Positions 20,830 through 34,059 of a stretch of DNA of 64,000 bases are shown here, one piece after another (positions within the stretch are counted from its first letter, which is position 1; each line of letters begins with the position of its first letter). A model generated the notes under the pieces. That model searched no databases. It was given only the letters and a program-made list of their open reading frames with translations, and was not told the origin of the DNA. The DNA comes from Glossina fuscipes (Eukaryota > Arthropoda > Insecta > Diptera > Glossinidae). The stretch lies in assembly GCF_014805625.2 (NCBI RefSeq), contig NW_023998630.1, positions 1,109,920-1,173,919 on the forward strand. Direction: 5' to 3'. The position numbers were made by a program, and so were the translations under genes.

Positions 20830-22985
20830 TCGATATCACTCACTTATCAAAATGTTAAGGGCCTAAATTCAAAAATTCGTTCTACCTTCCAAAATTCAGT
20901 GAGCACGAAGTTTTCCTATTTGGCCTTCACTGAAACTTGGTTAAAACCTAATTTTCTTTCGTCGGCACTTTTCCACAATTCTTTCAAGGTCTTCAGAAAT
21001 GATCGATTGAATCGCATTGGTGGTGGTGTATTAATTGCCATATCTGCATCAGTCCCGTCCAATTCAATTGAATTTCCCACGTCTCCTGACATTGAATTTA
21101 TCGCCATTGGAGTGAAAATGCCTACTAAAGAGCTATTTATAACCTGCTTCTATATTCCCCCAATTTCTGATACCTCCATATGTAAGGAACAGGCTGCCCT
21201 AATTTGTTAAGTGGTCAAGCAGTCTAAACAGACTGATTTGGTCGTTGCATTGGGTGACTTCAATTTGCCTCAAGTCACTTGGTGTAACAGTGATAATCCT
21301 GGCTGTTTGATTCCTACTTCAACATCTGATAGTGCTGCTGTGTTCTTTAACGAATTATTTGATCACAATTTAGTTCAATATAACCGTACCCCTAATTGTA
21401 ATGGTAGACTGCCTGATCTCTGCTTTGCCAATTTTCCTGAGATTAGTGAGAATCGTTGTCCACCTTTTAGTTTACCTGAGGATCCTTATCATCCAGCAAA
21501 GTGCATTTCCTTTTATCACAAGTATAATGGTTCGTTGAACTGCCTTAATGTAATTTGTTTTTCAAACAAATATTATGATTTTCATAAATCAATATTGTAT
21601 TGCTAAAATATAATATCATCTTTCACATGTAAGGCTTGATTTCTCGACCGGAAGTAATGAAAGCTTATTGTCATCGTTCTACAATACATTTAATCTAACT
21701 ATTGCCGCATCTATTCCGATCAAATACTCCCGAGCTCGAAGCAGGTTTCCCTCGTGGCTTAATAAGACAGTTAAATATTGCAAGAACAGAAAAAATACGC
21801 TATTCAAAAAATATTCGAAAAGTGGCTCCGCTCTGGACTATTTCGCTTACTCGGGGCAAGGCATAGATTTAACTCCTTCAACCACGGATATCATTACAGA
21901 TACCTTCAGTTCATTAAATCCTCTCTGGTTGCTAATCATAAATACTTTTTTAAATTTGTTAAGAAAAATTTCCACACTTTCTTCGCATGTTTTTTTAATG
22001 TCTCTGATTCCTCGGATGATTTTGAAATATCAAATCTGTTTGCTGAGTACTTTCGAAGAAACTTTTCGACAGCTAATTCCGATTTATCAGCAAACTACCC
22101 ATACCTATAACTAACTTCGTTTCAATTCCTAATTTGGTTATTGCTGAGGATGACATTTTTAAAGGCTTGAGCTCTCTAAAATATAGTTGTGCGTCTGGAC
22201 CTGATGGAATTCCATGGGTATCTTGCGCTGTCGAGTTATATGGTGTTATCTCAAAGATTTTGAACCACTTCTTGAATTTAGTCTTTTCCCCTTGTGTTGG
22301 AAGAGTAGTTTCCTTATTCCTATTCACGAAAGTGGAAGTAGGCAACTTGTTGAGAACTACAAAAGCATAGCCAAGTTGAGTGTCTTGCCTAAGCTGTTGG
22401 AGCGAATTGTGACTCAGCATATGGCCTTTGCCATCAAATTGCATATTTCTCCTTTCCAGCAAGGCTTTCGGAAAGGACGATCTATGGTCGCCAATTTGTT
22501 AGAGTTTACTTGTCAAGTTTTCAAGGCGTTATCTAGTGGCTTTCGCAGTGATGTAATATATACTGATTTAAGAAAAGTATATGATTTGGTTAACCATATC
22601 TTATTTATCTTTAAACTCCGAGCCTCTGGCTTACCTTTCTATTTAGTGAAATGGATAAGCTCTTATCTGCACAATAGATCCTTCAGGGTTTTGTTTAACT
22701 TCATTACCTCGAATGAACTTCCCGTGACGTCTGGCGTACCTCAAGGCAGCCACTTAGGACCTATTTTATTTAGTTTATACATTAAATGTCTCCCATCGGC
22801 GATTAATTCCAGTCAGATCTTAATGTATGCTGAAGATGTGAAACTGATTTCTTCCTTCTCTGTAGAATCGCAATCACATCAGCTTCAAAGTGACTTGAAT
22901 GATTTGGTTGCATGGTGCTCTTTGAATCTTCTGAAATTAAATCTAAATAAATGTAAGAAGCTTTCTTTGTTCAGATTTAGGCGTT
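20830..22985 (+). pseudogene. ORF2 (endonuclease + reverse transcriptase), copy A
   Basis: The endonuclease reads from about 20850: a QNVKGLNSKIRS-like start, FTETWL, GGGVLIAIS, then after an in-frame TAA at 21208-21210 (a Lys codon in copy D) GDFNLPQVTW and DPYHPA in place of the usual SDH. The frame then breaks near 21606-21780. The reverse transcriptase is in another frame at 22214-22985: GFRKGRSMV, YTDLRKVYD (motif A), TSGVPQGSHLGP (motif B) and MYAEDVKLI, where the catalytic YADD has become YAED. The protein would nick target DNA and copy its own RNA at the nick. The mutated catalytic pair, the stops and the missing C-terminus make it inactive. Confidence 0.75.
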
Positions 22986-24139
22986 CTATTTGCCCATAGT
23001 CTTAATGGGCAAGTGTAATTGTGGTTGAGCACAAAACAGAAAAGGCAAGACTCCAGTAAATGCAATCCTTTTTACGCTCAATTTACGTCAATAACTAATG
23101 TTTAATAAATGACTAAAGTGATAACCGGGCGAAATAGATTAATTGACATCAATTCCCTTTTTTATCACCGATTGCTATGATTGCAATTAGACTATATAAC
23201 CACTCACATACGTATTGGCCTAGATAAATACAGCCAGGCGTAAATGATAAGCTCGGAACTGTATGCACTTAAAACCTCATTGCCTTTTCTCTCTTATCGA
23301 TAGGGCAAAAATATGAAGTGGTTATGTCTTCACAAGACGTTCAACTACTCGCTTGTGGTGACTATCATACAAGGAATATATTGATGCTAACAGACAAGAA
23401 TAACGTAGCAATAAACGTCATCGACTTTGTTGCTAGTCTTACCAAGGCTTAATTTAATTTACTAAATTATTTGCAAAACTGTACGTAAAGAATAAATACA
23501 CCACGTACCCATAGAATAATGATAAGTGAAAAAAGTATTAATTCTAATTTCGTTCTATATGTACAAATAATATATACCGACAGATTTTCTTTCCATTTGC
23601 TAATCAAATGAGAAAACCCATGTGATACGCCAGGAGCTAATTACTAGCCAGCACAAAAACTATGCAAAAGCAGGAGAGGTAAGCGGATAATTTTGTTATA
23701 ATAAAAGAGCACATTTTTAACAATTAGAAGCAATTGAAAATCCCGGTTACGAAAATGTATAATGTATGTTCACCGTATAAGGTATTTAAACTAAGGTATG
23801 TTAACTATGTCCCACCCTTTGCAGTGTTGTTAAAATAAAATGTATATACATTCTTGATGATCGTACGATTCTGAGCGAGCTTGGACTTCCTCTTACTCTC
23901 GCGTGGTTATTTGTGTTATATCTGATTGAAACATACATATAGTAGGCAGACATTTGACAATATATAACTGAAGAGAAGATAGCCCCCCAAGATAACCCAC
24001 ATTTTTTATGGTTCGTGTCTTCACTAAATTTTATCTTTTTTAAGTTCGATTTCATTGCGAAATAAACAACAATAAAGTAAAATAAGTATTAAAATTAAAT
24101 AATCTTAGCAAACGTGCACCTATGAAACATACCGTAAAG

Positions 24140-24240
24140 GCAAAATGTTGCAATAATGTTGCTAATGAAATGTTCGAACTTGTATACATACTGTTTTTGG
24201 TTCATTTGCTAATGAAATGTTTGATTTTATATCAAAAGTC
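24140..24240 (+). repeat. Short dispersed repeat, copy 2, internally duplicated
   Basis: Contains TTGCTAATGAAATGTTCGA as in 8351-8410, and about 50 bp later a second version TTGCTAATGAAATGTTTGA followed by TTTTATA. The family is unknown. Confidence 0.45.
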
Positions 24241-24531
24241 ATAAAGGAAATTTTTACCAATGAAATTAGGTTTTTCCTTTAAGACATATCAAAAAACTGC
24301 GCATGGGTTATTTCTTGAAAATTTTTTATATCCACTTTATATATTGCAACTTTTCGCCAACGCTATACATGAACTATGTGGTAAATACTAGAAAAAAAAC
24401 TTTTTTAATATCTAATAACATTTCTGTATAATGTCTTATATTATTTATGTTTGTATTTCTAGTTTTTCGAGTCATTTTACAGCATTCAATTATCAATTGC
24501 CTTAGCAGGGACGCGACCCTAAGAGTGAAGA

Positions 24532-24567
24532 TAGCCCACATTTTTGTCTTTGGTAAAATGTGGGCTA
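24532..24567. repeat. Perfect 13-bp hairpin
   Basis: TAGCCCACATTTT (24532-24544) and its exact reverse complement AAAATGTGGGCTA (24555-24567) are separated by ten bases. A similar half-site sequence (TAACCCACATTTTTT) occurs at 23992-24006. It could be the remains of a small inverted-repeat element; there is no RNA gene evidence. Confidence 0.7.
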
Positions 24568-26259
24568 GGTACAATGGGCTAACTTCACTTCAATAATGTA
24601 TATTATTACTCAGCGGCTTTAGATCAACTCTTATAAATGTACCCGCAACTACGCCTGAAGCAAAGAAAATGCTACAACTTGCAACCTACATTATGTCGAA
24701 TCTAATTGTCATTAATATAAAACTAAAAACAAAATTGTTTGAAAGACTTTTAAAATTTCACTACGGAAACATACACTACTCGTCTGCATATACAAGCTTA
24801 GGGTAAGAATTTTAAGTTAGCATTTAAAAAGAGACATCGACTTAAACTTGATACATGTTTTTCCCATATCCAAGCAAAATATCAATTTAAAAGAAACTGT
24901 AGTCGACAAACTAAAACGTCTATAACTAAAAAATATTTGCAAGGTTTTTGTATCGACCTCCAGTGTGTAAGGTGTAAAAAAAAAGCTTTTCCAAGTAACG
25001 CAGCTTAGTTTAATCTCGTAAACACTGTTAGTTACCTTAGCAAAAAGACTGTTTTAAGCAAAATCGCCTTTAACATGATCATACATTGCAACAACGGAAA
25101 ATCTAGTATAAATATTATGAAACTGGTTCATCATCAACTGGTTAGAGCCAGCATATATGTTTTCCAAACAACACACATCAACAACACGAATGTCGACGCT
25201 GGTCTTTAGAACTTTAGAAAAAGACCTTATGACCTAAAAACCAAATTCATCACGAAACTATTCAACTTTAAAAATTCAATGCAGTACAAAAAGGTCACAA
25301 AAGTTGTTACTGCCATGAATATCAAAAGATACTAACGCGCAATCTTCTGTACATTTTGCAAAAGATATAGCCACTCCCCTTAGCATCTGTCGAAAATTTG
25401 GATTGGCCCTTAAATGTCAAATCTTGCGATATTTTACTCTCTGCCCACAAACAAAAAACGGTCGCTAAATCTCGGCTTTAAAGACCTAATCGCAGAAAAA
25501 GCCACTTTTTGAAAAATAATGGTTGGCAGCTTCTCTTCACAAGTAGTTGTAAGCATAGTAGCCTATACTCCGCCTATGAAGTAGTAGATGCCAAAGACCA
25601 CATTCATTTTAATTATGCCCTACATGAAAGCGCTCCAAAATTCATAACCGAAAGTAGAGTTTTTTTTCACAAATCCACGCCGCCAAATCTCAGATAGTTG
25701 GTCAGCCAAAAAAATTCCTTCCCTCTTGGCGCGAGGATATCTCCTAGCTAGATCCGCGATTTTAGCACGTAAATTACAGTTACCACAATAATAATATTTG
25801 ATTTCTTCCTGAAGACATATCAATTTTTCATACTTAATAATTTTTCATAATTAGTATTGTGTTGCGCCAAAATTTTGTGAAATATATGATTCAATATTTT
25901 TAAAAGAGTTACAATTATTTCTTTTTTTGGAATGGTGCAATTGTACATGACCCTGCAGTTTGGGTTGAGTTTCGTACTTTACGGTGTAATGTTATGTTGT
26001 GAGCAACCACGAAATTATGGATTATTTTCTCGAGTTTATTTATGAACAACCAATCATTGATTTGAAAGAAAGTTTATATAAATGGCTGCACAGTTGCTCA
26101 GATATTTCAAGATATTTGACTAATTGTTTAAAAAGAAGAAAATAGCGACGCTGTTGATGTCCTTTAGGTCACAATACGCCTATAAAACACAACCCCAATT
26201 AAAGTATGTTTCATAATCTTACTTATTTATCTATAAAAATAATGCTTAAGTTACAAACT

Positions 26260-26491
26260 TACCTTTAAACTGACTTATTAAGCCTGTTGGTAAGCCACAG
26301 TTGATATTTGAAAGAAGTCGATTGAGATTTAAAGGCACTAAAGATACATTCAAACCAAAGAAACATAGCTTCGCAGAAAACGCGATAAAGTAATGGTATC
26401 CTCCTGCGGGGACTTGTAAGTTGGCTATTTGAGCCATATAAAGAATTGAAATATTTTGATTATTTTGAATATTTAAGGAATCGTTTAACAC
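26260..26491 (-). other. Possible internal coding exon (minus strand), unidentified
   Basis: The minus-strand frame reads through about 75 codons of protein-like sequence (for example NISILYMAQIANLQVPAGGY and LNRLLSNINCGLPTGLISQF) and ends exactly at AAAG followed by GTAAGT, a consensus donor, at about 26261-26256. Shortly after the junction the frame stops, as expected when it runs into an intron. No convincing acceptor was found upstream and I do not recognise the family. It could belong to the same transcription unit as the candidate exon at 29.4 kb. Confidence 0.2.
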
Positions 26492-29372
26492 ATTAATAAA
26501 ATAGTAAAAAAATCAACAAGGTAGCGTTACCATTGAAGCAAATTTTTGAAGTCAAGTAACGCTCGACCTTCTTTGAAGACTTTATAAAACCATAAGTTTT
26601 AAGGGATTCTTATATACTTCATTAACGAGGTGAACAGATTTTCGGTACATTGATGTTTTCGTTGCTGAAAATGAGCACCACGTCAAAATGCGGACAAAAC
26701 GAAATAAATTCCAATAAAAACTTTTCAATTTCATCGAACACGCGACAAAGTTACTTGTTAAAAGTAATGCCTTTAGGTCTTTATATGCGTTTCTCGGTGT
26801 TACAAAATTAATGCTAAAATAAATACACTTTCAAGTTTCGATGGCGTTTATAAAAATATAAATATATATAATCAGTTAACCTTTCGTTTTAGTATTCACT
26901 CAACTGTCTTGTTCACGAAAAGGTCTGAACACAAATTTATTGCTTTCGTATTCACCGAGGAAAATTTATTTCAAATTCATTATCGAATGTATTAATTTGT
27001 TGGTTCGTTAGCCGCCCATTCGGTTAGCCTTTAAAACATTTCATTTTCATTTCAATTTCATTGTTAGCGAATGACATTTTTACAGAACTATTTTAATTGA
27101 AAGGTTTAATAAAACCATTCTTTAAACCGTATCGGGCGGTATTGTTTGCAATAAATGGCCAGCAAAACAATAAAAATGAAAACTTATTATTATATACTTG
27201 CACGCACATCCAATGTCAACATGCAAATGTGCATGGATTTGAAACAAATTAAATAACAAAAAAAAGGGAAAAAGGCAAAAATTCGCGAAATAAATTGTTA
27301 TTTAAATGGCCATCACTTTCAGAACTGAACAAAAAACGAGCGTGAAATGCGTGAATAGAAGAAGAAAAAAAAGCCAACTGGAGTTGAAAATATTTTCATA
27401 TAACATGATTTCCAATTATTGTAGCATTGATGCCAAAACGCTAATGGCTCATAAATATCCAAACCAACCAACACAAAACATAACAACAACAATAATAACA
27501 ATACTCGTGACAACATGCCCAACACACAATATTGTTGATCGCAAAACACACACTAGAGCCGAATGCAGCACAAACTTCAATAGAAAAACTTGCTATAGAA
27601 AAATACATTAACACATTCTTCGACTACATAGCCGTTGTTCAACGTATTCATATATATACAATATATATGTAAAGCACCTTTGTGTGTGATAATTCTTTCC
27701 CTTCACCGCTCTGCAAACTATTACAAACTCTGACTTTACAGCTACTCTTGGTCAGCCCTGTGATTCGGTCAGTTAGTCGATGTAGTGCACCAGCTATTCC
27801 TGTAAAAACACACTTTTCTCATTCAAACATACAAATGTATGGTTAGTTTTATCCGTGTGTCTGCCTTTGTGTATGTGTGCCCGTACGTTTTGTGTGATAT
27901 TGCTGTTTATTGGCAGAATACGCATATTCGCTTATGCTCGTTTACAAACACACATTCACCTCTACTAAAATACAAGTTTTTACTAGAAACTTTTCCCTTG
28001 CTATAATGTTGCTGCCACTATTACTAACTTGTCCTGGTATTTGTAATTACTGTGCATATGTAATATATATAAATATGTTTGATAGTGTGTACATATATAT
28101 ATATAAGTGTTTGTGCGTTTGTGTGTGGTATAAATGGTTTTGGCTGGTTTTGTTGCTGCTTTTGTTGCATATAGTTCAACATTTTATTTTAAATTATTGC
28201 CTGAGCAAAGTAGTTTCATGTTACAAACACATAAATAAAACTTAAAAGCACTAAAATGAAATTATACACGTATTATATGATGATACTCGCATTTACGGAC
28301 GCACAGATAAACACCGTATAACGCACTAACACACATTAACACTAACATTTACGATATAGTAACTGCCAAAAAGTAAAGGGACAAGCGGAACTGGCGGATT
28401 TTGGACAGTACACAGATAGTGATCAAATATGATTTTTAGGCGTGAATAGTTTAACTAGAAATCAAAATGATCAGAACTCTACAATTGATCCGGATTCTAC
28501 TAATGGTGATGTATTAAACTTTTCTCGGTATTCCTTTATTATTAAGAAGCAATGTTTACAAGGTTCGCAGCTATGAGTTGCAAATATGTCCTTTCGCAAT
28601 TGCCGAGCTAGAGTCAATCAATGCGATAATTTCTACGTACAGATGTGAAAATTCATCTTGAAGCGTATACGCAATTAGCACCACTCTCTTGTAAATATTT
28701 TACAAATAAACTCTATTAATCATACGCTATGTTGGACGCCAATTTTTACTTTGGAATTTTATGAAAAGGAATGTGAAAAATACTCAAATTAAGTTTTACT
28801 ATTAGTTAAACTATTTTTGCCGTAGCTTAGGGGTATCTCAAATTCGTCATCAGGTAATTACAATTGAATTAGGTATTTTTGTCTTAATAGGCCAGTCTCA
28901 AGTATGTCGTGGTTTATCTGGTTTATGAAGCATCATTTTATTAAATTATTATTGTTAAATATTTTTTTTCCAAAAATTTTTGAATGCAGTTTTTTGCTTG
29001 TTTCAGAAAAACGAGAAATTAATTCAAATCCGCTCAACTATAACTACCCAATACGTGTATTATTGCTCTCGTATAGTGAATGATTGTACGCTAACAATAA
29101 CTTTAGCAACGATCAGCCATGCAAGTTTCCATTGCAATGCCCATTTCTTTGTTCTAAAGTAAACGTATAAATGTATACATATCCAGGTACATGTAAGCAA
29201 ATAAATGTTTCTCAACTAATATTAAAAGGAGAACTTGAAACGACATTGTCTATTATAAACTATTAAAATTGCAACGAAATTCCGCAGTTACGTTTGGGTC
29301 AGCACTTAGGCGCACTAAATATTTAAGAATCGAAGTGATTAAGATAAAGAAAAAATTCTAAATGCTACTTAC

Positions 29373-29429
29373 AAGTTTTCCAACCTTGCATACGCTACCA
29401 TCGGGCGTTGTCAAAATTTTCAGATACAT
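29373..29429 (-). CDS. Candidate first coding exon of a minus-strand host gene
   Basis: On the minus strand ATG (29429-29427) opens 19 codons (MYLKILTTPDGSVCKVGKL) that end precisely at GTAAGT (29372-29367), a perfect fly splice donor in phase 0. The sequence before the ATG (29430 to about 29800, read leftward) is rich in CAA/AAC trinucleotides, as in dipteran 5' untranslated leaders. This suggests a 5' exon followed by a long intron extending left. The peptide is too short for family assignment and no second exon was found, so this is a hypothesis. Confidence 0.3.
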
Positions 29430-30129
29430 CTTGGTCGTAATTGCAGGCTTTTTTATTAGTTATTTATTGGTTTTGTGCTCTGTACTGGCAGGGTTTTTAT
29501 AACATCAATGGTTGCTTAACTAAACATTTTAATTTTGTTGTCGTTGTATGTTGCCGCTTATGTTTGCATAAGCTGATTTGTTTTTGTCGCGTACCTTTAA
29601 TTGTTTAATCTCCAACTAAGGCGGATTTTTTTTTTTTCTTAGATGTTGTCACGAAAACGTCGTATTTGATAATTTGAGTTTTCATGAAAATTAGTCGATT
29701 TTCAAAGAAAAAAAATTGTGAGGAAAGGCAATACCAACTAGACATTCATGGCGCGTTGCTCGCATTATGCAGCTGACGACTGGCAATTAACAACAACTGC
29801 CAGAAATTTAATGCAAAAACGGATTAATGAACTAAAAAGTTCATTAGTTCCCGTAAATAATTTCTAAGTAGATCTCCTAATAACTGTAAGTAAAACGTGC
29901 ACTATCCTAAAACTCACAACGCAGTGCGACTAAGTTGATCTCAAAAAGGAATAGAAAATCGCAAAGTCACAAAAGACAATTTCCGTTACAATATGCTGTC
30001 TACTCTGTGTATTCTTTGTTTTTAGTTTTTACGGTTGCGCTGTAGAAATTTTTGCAGCCAATTTCAAAATCACACCATGACTAAAACTGTTACTTTAACG
30101 GCTCGAAAGTTTTTGTCCTTGTTAACGCT

Positions 30130-30965
30130 TAGCACCTCAGTTGGAGACGTTATTTTGCGGCAAAGGGTCCAAAATGTCAAGGCCCTGAATTCCAAAATTC
30201 GCTTTGTTTACGTGAAATCAATGAGAACAAAATATTCCTTTTTGGTTTTCGCTGAAAACTGGCTAAGGTGTGATCTGCAATCGTCGGAAATTTGTCCCAA
30301 CACGTTCCATGTTCCCAAAAAAGATCATCTAGACCATGCTGCTGGTGGCGCGTTAACAACCATATCAGAAGTCTCCCCGTCGTATTCATTTGTACTCTTA
30401 GCTCTTTTTATATTTGACTTCTTTCTGAGTTCATCCAAATACAGATATTTCTACTTATAGGATGCATTATTTGTGACGTTGTTGAGGCCTCAAAACTTTC
30501 TGATATGGTCATGGCATTGGGGAACTTGGCTCTTGGTGTTAGTGTTAATTCAGGCATATAGTCTAAAAAACCATTGCGTTTTTCAATAAAATTATGGAAA
30601 TTTTCTTCAATCTAGTCTTATGACTAATAGCAATGGGAGACTATTAGATCTTAGCTTTGTTAATTTGCGAGAAATAACATCACTGTCTGCTATTCAGTTT
30701 CCCTGTGGATCTGTATCATCCAACAATTTGTCTATTCTTTCAATGCAAGTATGGTGACCATTTTAGTCTCTCCAACAAGTTAAATCTCATTCGCTCATAT
30801 ATACAATATGATTTCATCAAACCCAATATTTCGTTGCTTTAAGTTCAACTTTCACATATTTCACATGGTACACCTGATATGTTCGCTCAAAATATGGAAA
30901 CCTCAATTTCTACGTTTTATCATATATTAAGGCTAGCTATTTTCGTGTCCACTTCAAAATGATCA
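30130..30965 (+). mobile_element. CR1/Jockey-type retrotransposon fragment, copy B (endonuclease only)
   Basis: Reads as a worn ORF2 endonuclease: QNVKALNSKIRF, MRTKYSFLVFAENWL (ETWL changed to ENWL), AAGGALTTIS, then in other frames WGTWLLV, NSNGRLLDLSFVNLREI and a final piece matching the endonuclease-RT linker of copy D (ISLL..., FYHILRLAIFVSTS). No ORF1, RT or 3' UTR was found. It is more diverged than copies A, C and D, so it is probably older or a separate subfamily. Confidence 0.65.
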
Positions 30966-33554
30966 TTATAAAGTGCTGCCCTCCCTGCTCTACCCGAGAA
31001 CGATGCTTTCTACATAATGATCTGCCATCTGGCAAATGTAGACAGGCTTCGTCTGCTCACCAGTTTTGTTTCTGCCCTAACAACAAGACCGCAGCAGGTA
31101 TTAATGATCTCAAAGATATTTGTACAATTAATATGAAAATGAGAAGACATTTATGATATAATCAACCTAAGCAACGTAATATTATCTGCTGAGGAATCGT
31201 CTAAGGCTTACTCAACGCTATTTATTTGCTTACCTAGAGCATGAACATTTTCAAAAGAGACTTATTATCGATATAAGCGGAGCTTTTTTTTTATTTCAAG
31301 TATATATAGTTACTGTAGTAGCCATAATTATTTCAAGTAATGATTATATCTTTTAAAAATGTCAACGCCGTTCAGTCTGGTTTATGGATGATATAATAGT
31401 AAATAAACTTGAGTTAATCAATTCTAAATGTTTCCTCAGACGAAACTTTCGCAAAGCTGTAATTATATATTATATAATAATAATTATATAATTATAATTA
31501 CGAGGAGGAATTTTAGCTCTACATATCTAACAATCGCAAGTTTTGCAAAAGTATTACGAAGCAAAAAAAACTACAAATAATGAGAAAGAATGACAAATAA
31601 ATAAACAGTAAACCATCCTAAGCTAATAGAACAACAATCATTCTAAACCGATATGTACACTTTCACATACTTACAGTTATAAAAACAAAATGTAGACTTA
31701 TGTCAATGTAAAGTAAAGTAGAACGGTAGGAACATTAGCAGCCTGACAGACATTTAACTTAAAATCTAATCTGTCATCTGTACACCAATCTGTAGATAGA
31801 TAGCAAAGAGAAACAAATACCTTTACTCACACAGTTGCTACATACACTATTAGATAACACCTTTAGGCTTATTTACGTGTAAACAAAGTATGCTGTTTTT
31901 GAACTGCCAACAACAAATAGCAAAAGATTACATCTCTTGCAAAATAAAAAAAAAAAAAAAAAAACAAACACCAAACACGTAATAGTATGCGCATGTATGC
32001 ACCGTTTAATTAAAAAATTATACATGTGTGTTATTAAAAATCAAAGTAACAGGCTCTCAGGCAAAATGAAAGGCACACATGCATATGTGCTTAACTGTAA
32101 GAACTAAGCAAATTCTAAGCAGGCAATATGTGCGTCTGACTGCATACATAGGCCGCAATAAGTTGTAAAAGAAAAACACATCTGATGTGTGTGTAAGGGC
32201 GAACTGGCAGAGCTACAAATCAAAAGGAAAAAATAATATTAGTATAACTACATATGTGTTTATAAGCAAATAACAAACAAAGACCCTTTCTACGGTCTCT
32301 AAACACATTGCTCCTCTATTCACCTACAGATCTGCATGCATAAGCAATCTTTACGTTTCGCTTGGAAATTTTTCTTTTTTTCTACCCATTCTGCTTTACA
32401 AAAACTGTTCAACTTTGCTGTTTTTGTGTTGTGTTCTTCTAACATCTAAGTATTCTGCAAAATCTTTAACTGCCAATGAATGGATGAAAATATTTTAGCT
32501 TTGCTTCTAATGATGACGAAGAAGGAAAAGATTCTCAGATATTCACATGCACATGTGTGTCCGTATGTTTGATTGTATCAAATAAACATATAAATAAAGA
32601 CATTTTTTTCACGTACATTTTTTTGTGAAGTTATCTGTTTCTATAAGTAGTACACTCAAGCTTTGTTTTTTAATAATACAATATTTGAATATCACTTAAA
32701 GACTGCGAAACATAAAAACGTGTTGACGATGACATGAAAAGGGAAAAGGATTTTCGTACTTTTAAATTTTGGTGTATACACCAGATTTAAAAAATGTTTG
32801 CCCGAATTTTTTAATGTGATTTGCTGCTTACAAAATAAGTTAAAAATATTAAAAGCAGTAGTAAAAATCTGAGGTGCTTTTCAAATACCATTCTGGAGAT
32901 TGTTGTCATTTGTGTATGTTTGAGATTATTTTCAATTTTTTGATAAAACTAAACAAAATTAAAAACTAATAAACTTATATTCTTTTATGTTTTCGTACGC
33001 TTAGTACAACATCTTATACTGATTAAGTGAACTGAAGCTACGATATGCCAAGTCATGTCCTGACCTTTTAATACTATTTTTAACAAACGCGAAATATTAC
33101 ATAAACTTGTATATTGCTTAAGTGAACTGAATCAAGGCAAGCCATGTTTTAACATTTACTGCAATTTTTTACAAACATGAAATACGCAAGAGGCGACGGC
33201 AAGCGGATCGAAGGTCTTGACATGCAACTTCAAGGCAAATTATAAACGGACGAGTCTAAGGGAAAAACAAATATAGCTAGATTCACTTGGAATCCTGATC
33301 CTGTATGAGTACATCTGACGTGTATTCTGGTGGAATATAAAAGGCCAAATTTATTGCACCTGACCTTTATATGTGACTATAGAAGCTGTACTACTACCAT
33401 TCATATGAATTCTTTTCAGCCGTTAGTTAAGAAGTACATACCAGTGATGTATTGTAAAATTAAATTTTCTAAAGGGAAAAAAAAAAAAAAATTCTGCTTA
33501 AGGGAAATACATCTAGAAATGATAACTTTTAAAAAAATGTACAGTTGGTAAATT
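30966..33554. other. AT-rich stretch, no gene seen
   Basis: No coding or RNA gene signal. It holds a 19-base poly-A run at 31946-31964 and short TAT/ATA palindromic sequence near 31465-31500. The rest is unremarkable AT-rich DNA. Confidence 0.5.
31946..31964 (+). repeat. Poly-A run
   Basis: Nineteen consecutive A residues. It could be the tail of a retroposed sequence, but the upstream DNA shows no recognisable element. Confidence 0.8.
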
Positions 33555-34010
33555 TTTTTACCCACCACCGAAGGAAAAAGGGTATATTTATTTAGCCAAA
33601 ACGTTTGCAATGCCCAGAAGGAAGCATCAGGGACCCACAAAGTATATGTATCCTTGATAAGCATCAAATTCTGAATCGATGTAAGCGCGTCCGTCTGTTC
33701 AACTTACCGTCTTTGCAATGTCTCTTGTAAACATTCTCCTGCCCACAAAAATAAAGCTATCGACTTCAAATTTGGCAGAAACATTGAAAGTTCTTGCGCG
33801 CAGGTCGATAATGAAAATGGCCCAAGCCGGTCGAAGGACACGTCCGCAGCACCATGTAAAATGAAAACACCTCTGCTTCTCCAAAGGAATGAAAAATTGG
33901 TTGCTTGTACATTACTCACAAACTATAATATATGTACGAAAATTTGGACAAATATTTCATGCATGTTGCTGTAGAATTTGGGCACAAAATGGAAAAAATT
34001 GAGCACGTCT
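33555..34010 (+). repeat. Dispersed fly repeat, copy near 33.6 kb
   Basis: It opens with CCCACCACCGAAGGAAAAAGGGTATATTTATTT, continues with AACGTTTGCAATGCCCAGAAGGAAGCAT, AAAGTATATGTATCCTTGAT, AAATTCTGAATCGATGTAAG and CGTCCGTCTGTTC. The block AATTCTGAATCGATGTAA is shared with 58548-58565, and the general order (ACCACNNNGG..., TTTGCAAC-like, TATATATTCTTGATC, GATCTA, GTCCGTCTGTC) is that of a very common interspersed repeat of tephritid and drosophilid genomes. Open frames on both strands inside it are by-products. Confidence 0.6.
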
Positions 34011-34059
34011 ATCTAGTATTATAGTGCAAAAAAAAAATACTTCTCTGCAAAAACACCAT

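Larger units (their letters stand above)
19328..22985 (+). mobile_element. CR1/Jockey-type non-LTR retrotransposon, copy A (3' truncated)
   Basis: The 5' end is placed at the CAGTTTGGCAAC motif, which copy D also has at 45886. It carries a 5' leader, an ORF1 with a PHD-like finger, then an ORF2 with AP endonuclease and reverse transcriptase. It ends abruptly inside ORF2 near 22985 (after KKLSLFRFRR) and lacks the ORF2 C-terminus and 3' UTR seen in copies C and D2. ORF2 has stops and frameshifts. A and D resemble each other most, by eye around 85-90% in ORF1. Confidence 0.8.
22986..29366. other. AT-rich stretch, no firm gene
   Basis: Nothing here can be called with confidence. Items seen are a short dispersed repeat at 24140-24240, a strong hairpin at 24532-24567, a possible minus-strand exon at 26260-26491, and CA/TG- and TA-rich simple sequence around 27.6-28.2 kb. 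If the candidate first exon at 29.37-29.43 kb is real, this stretch would be its downstream intron. Confidence 0.4.
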
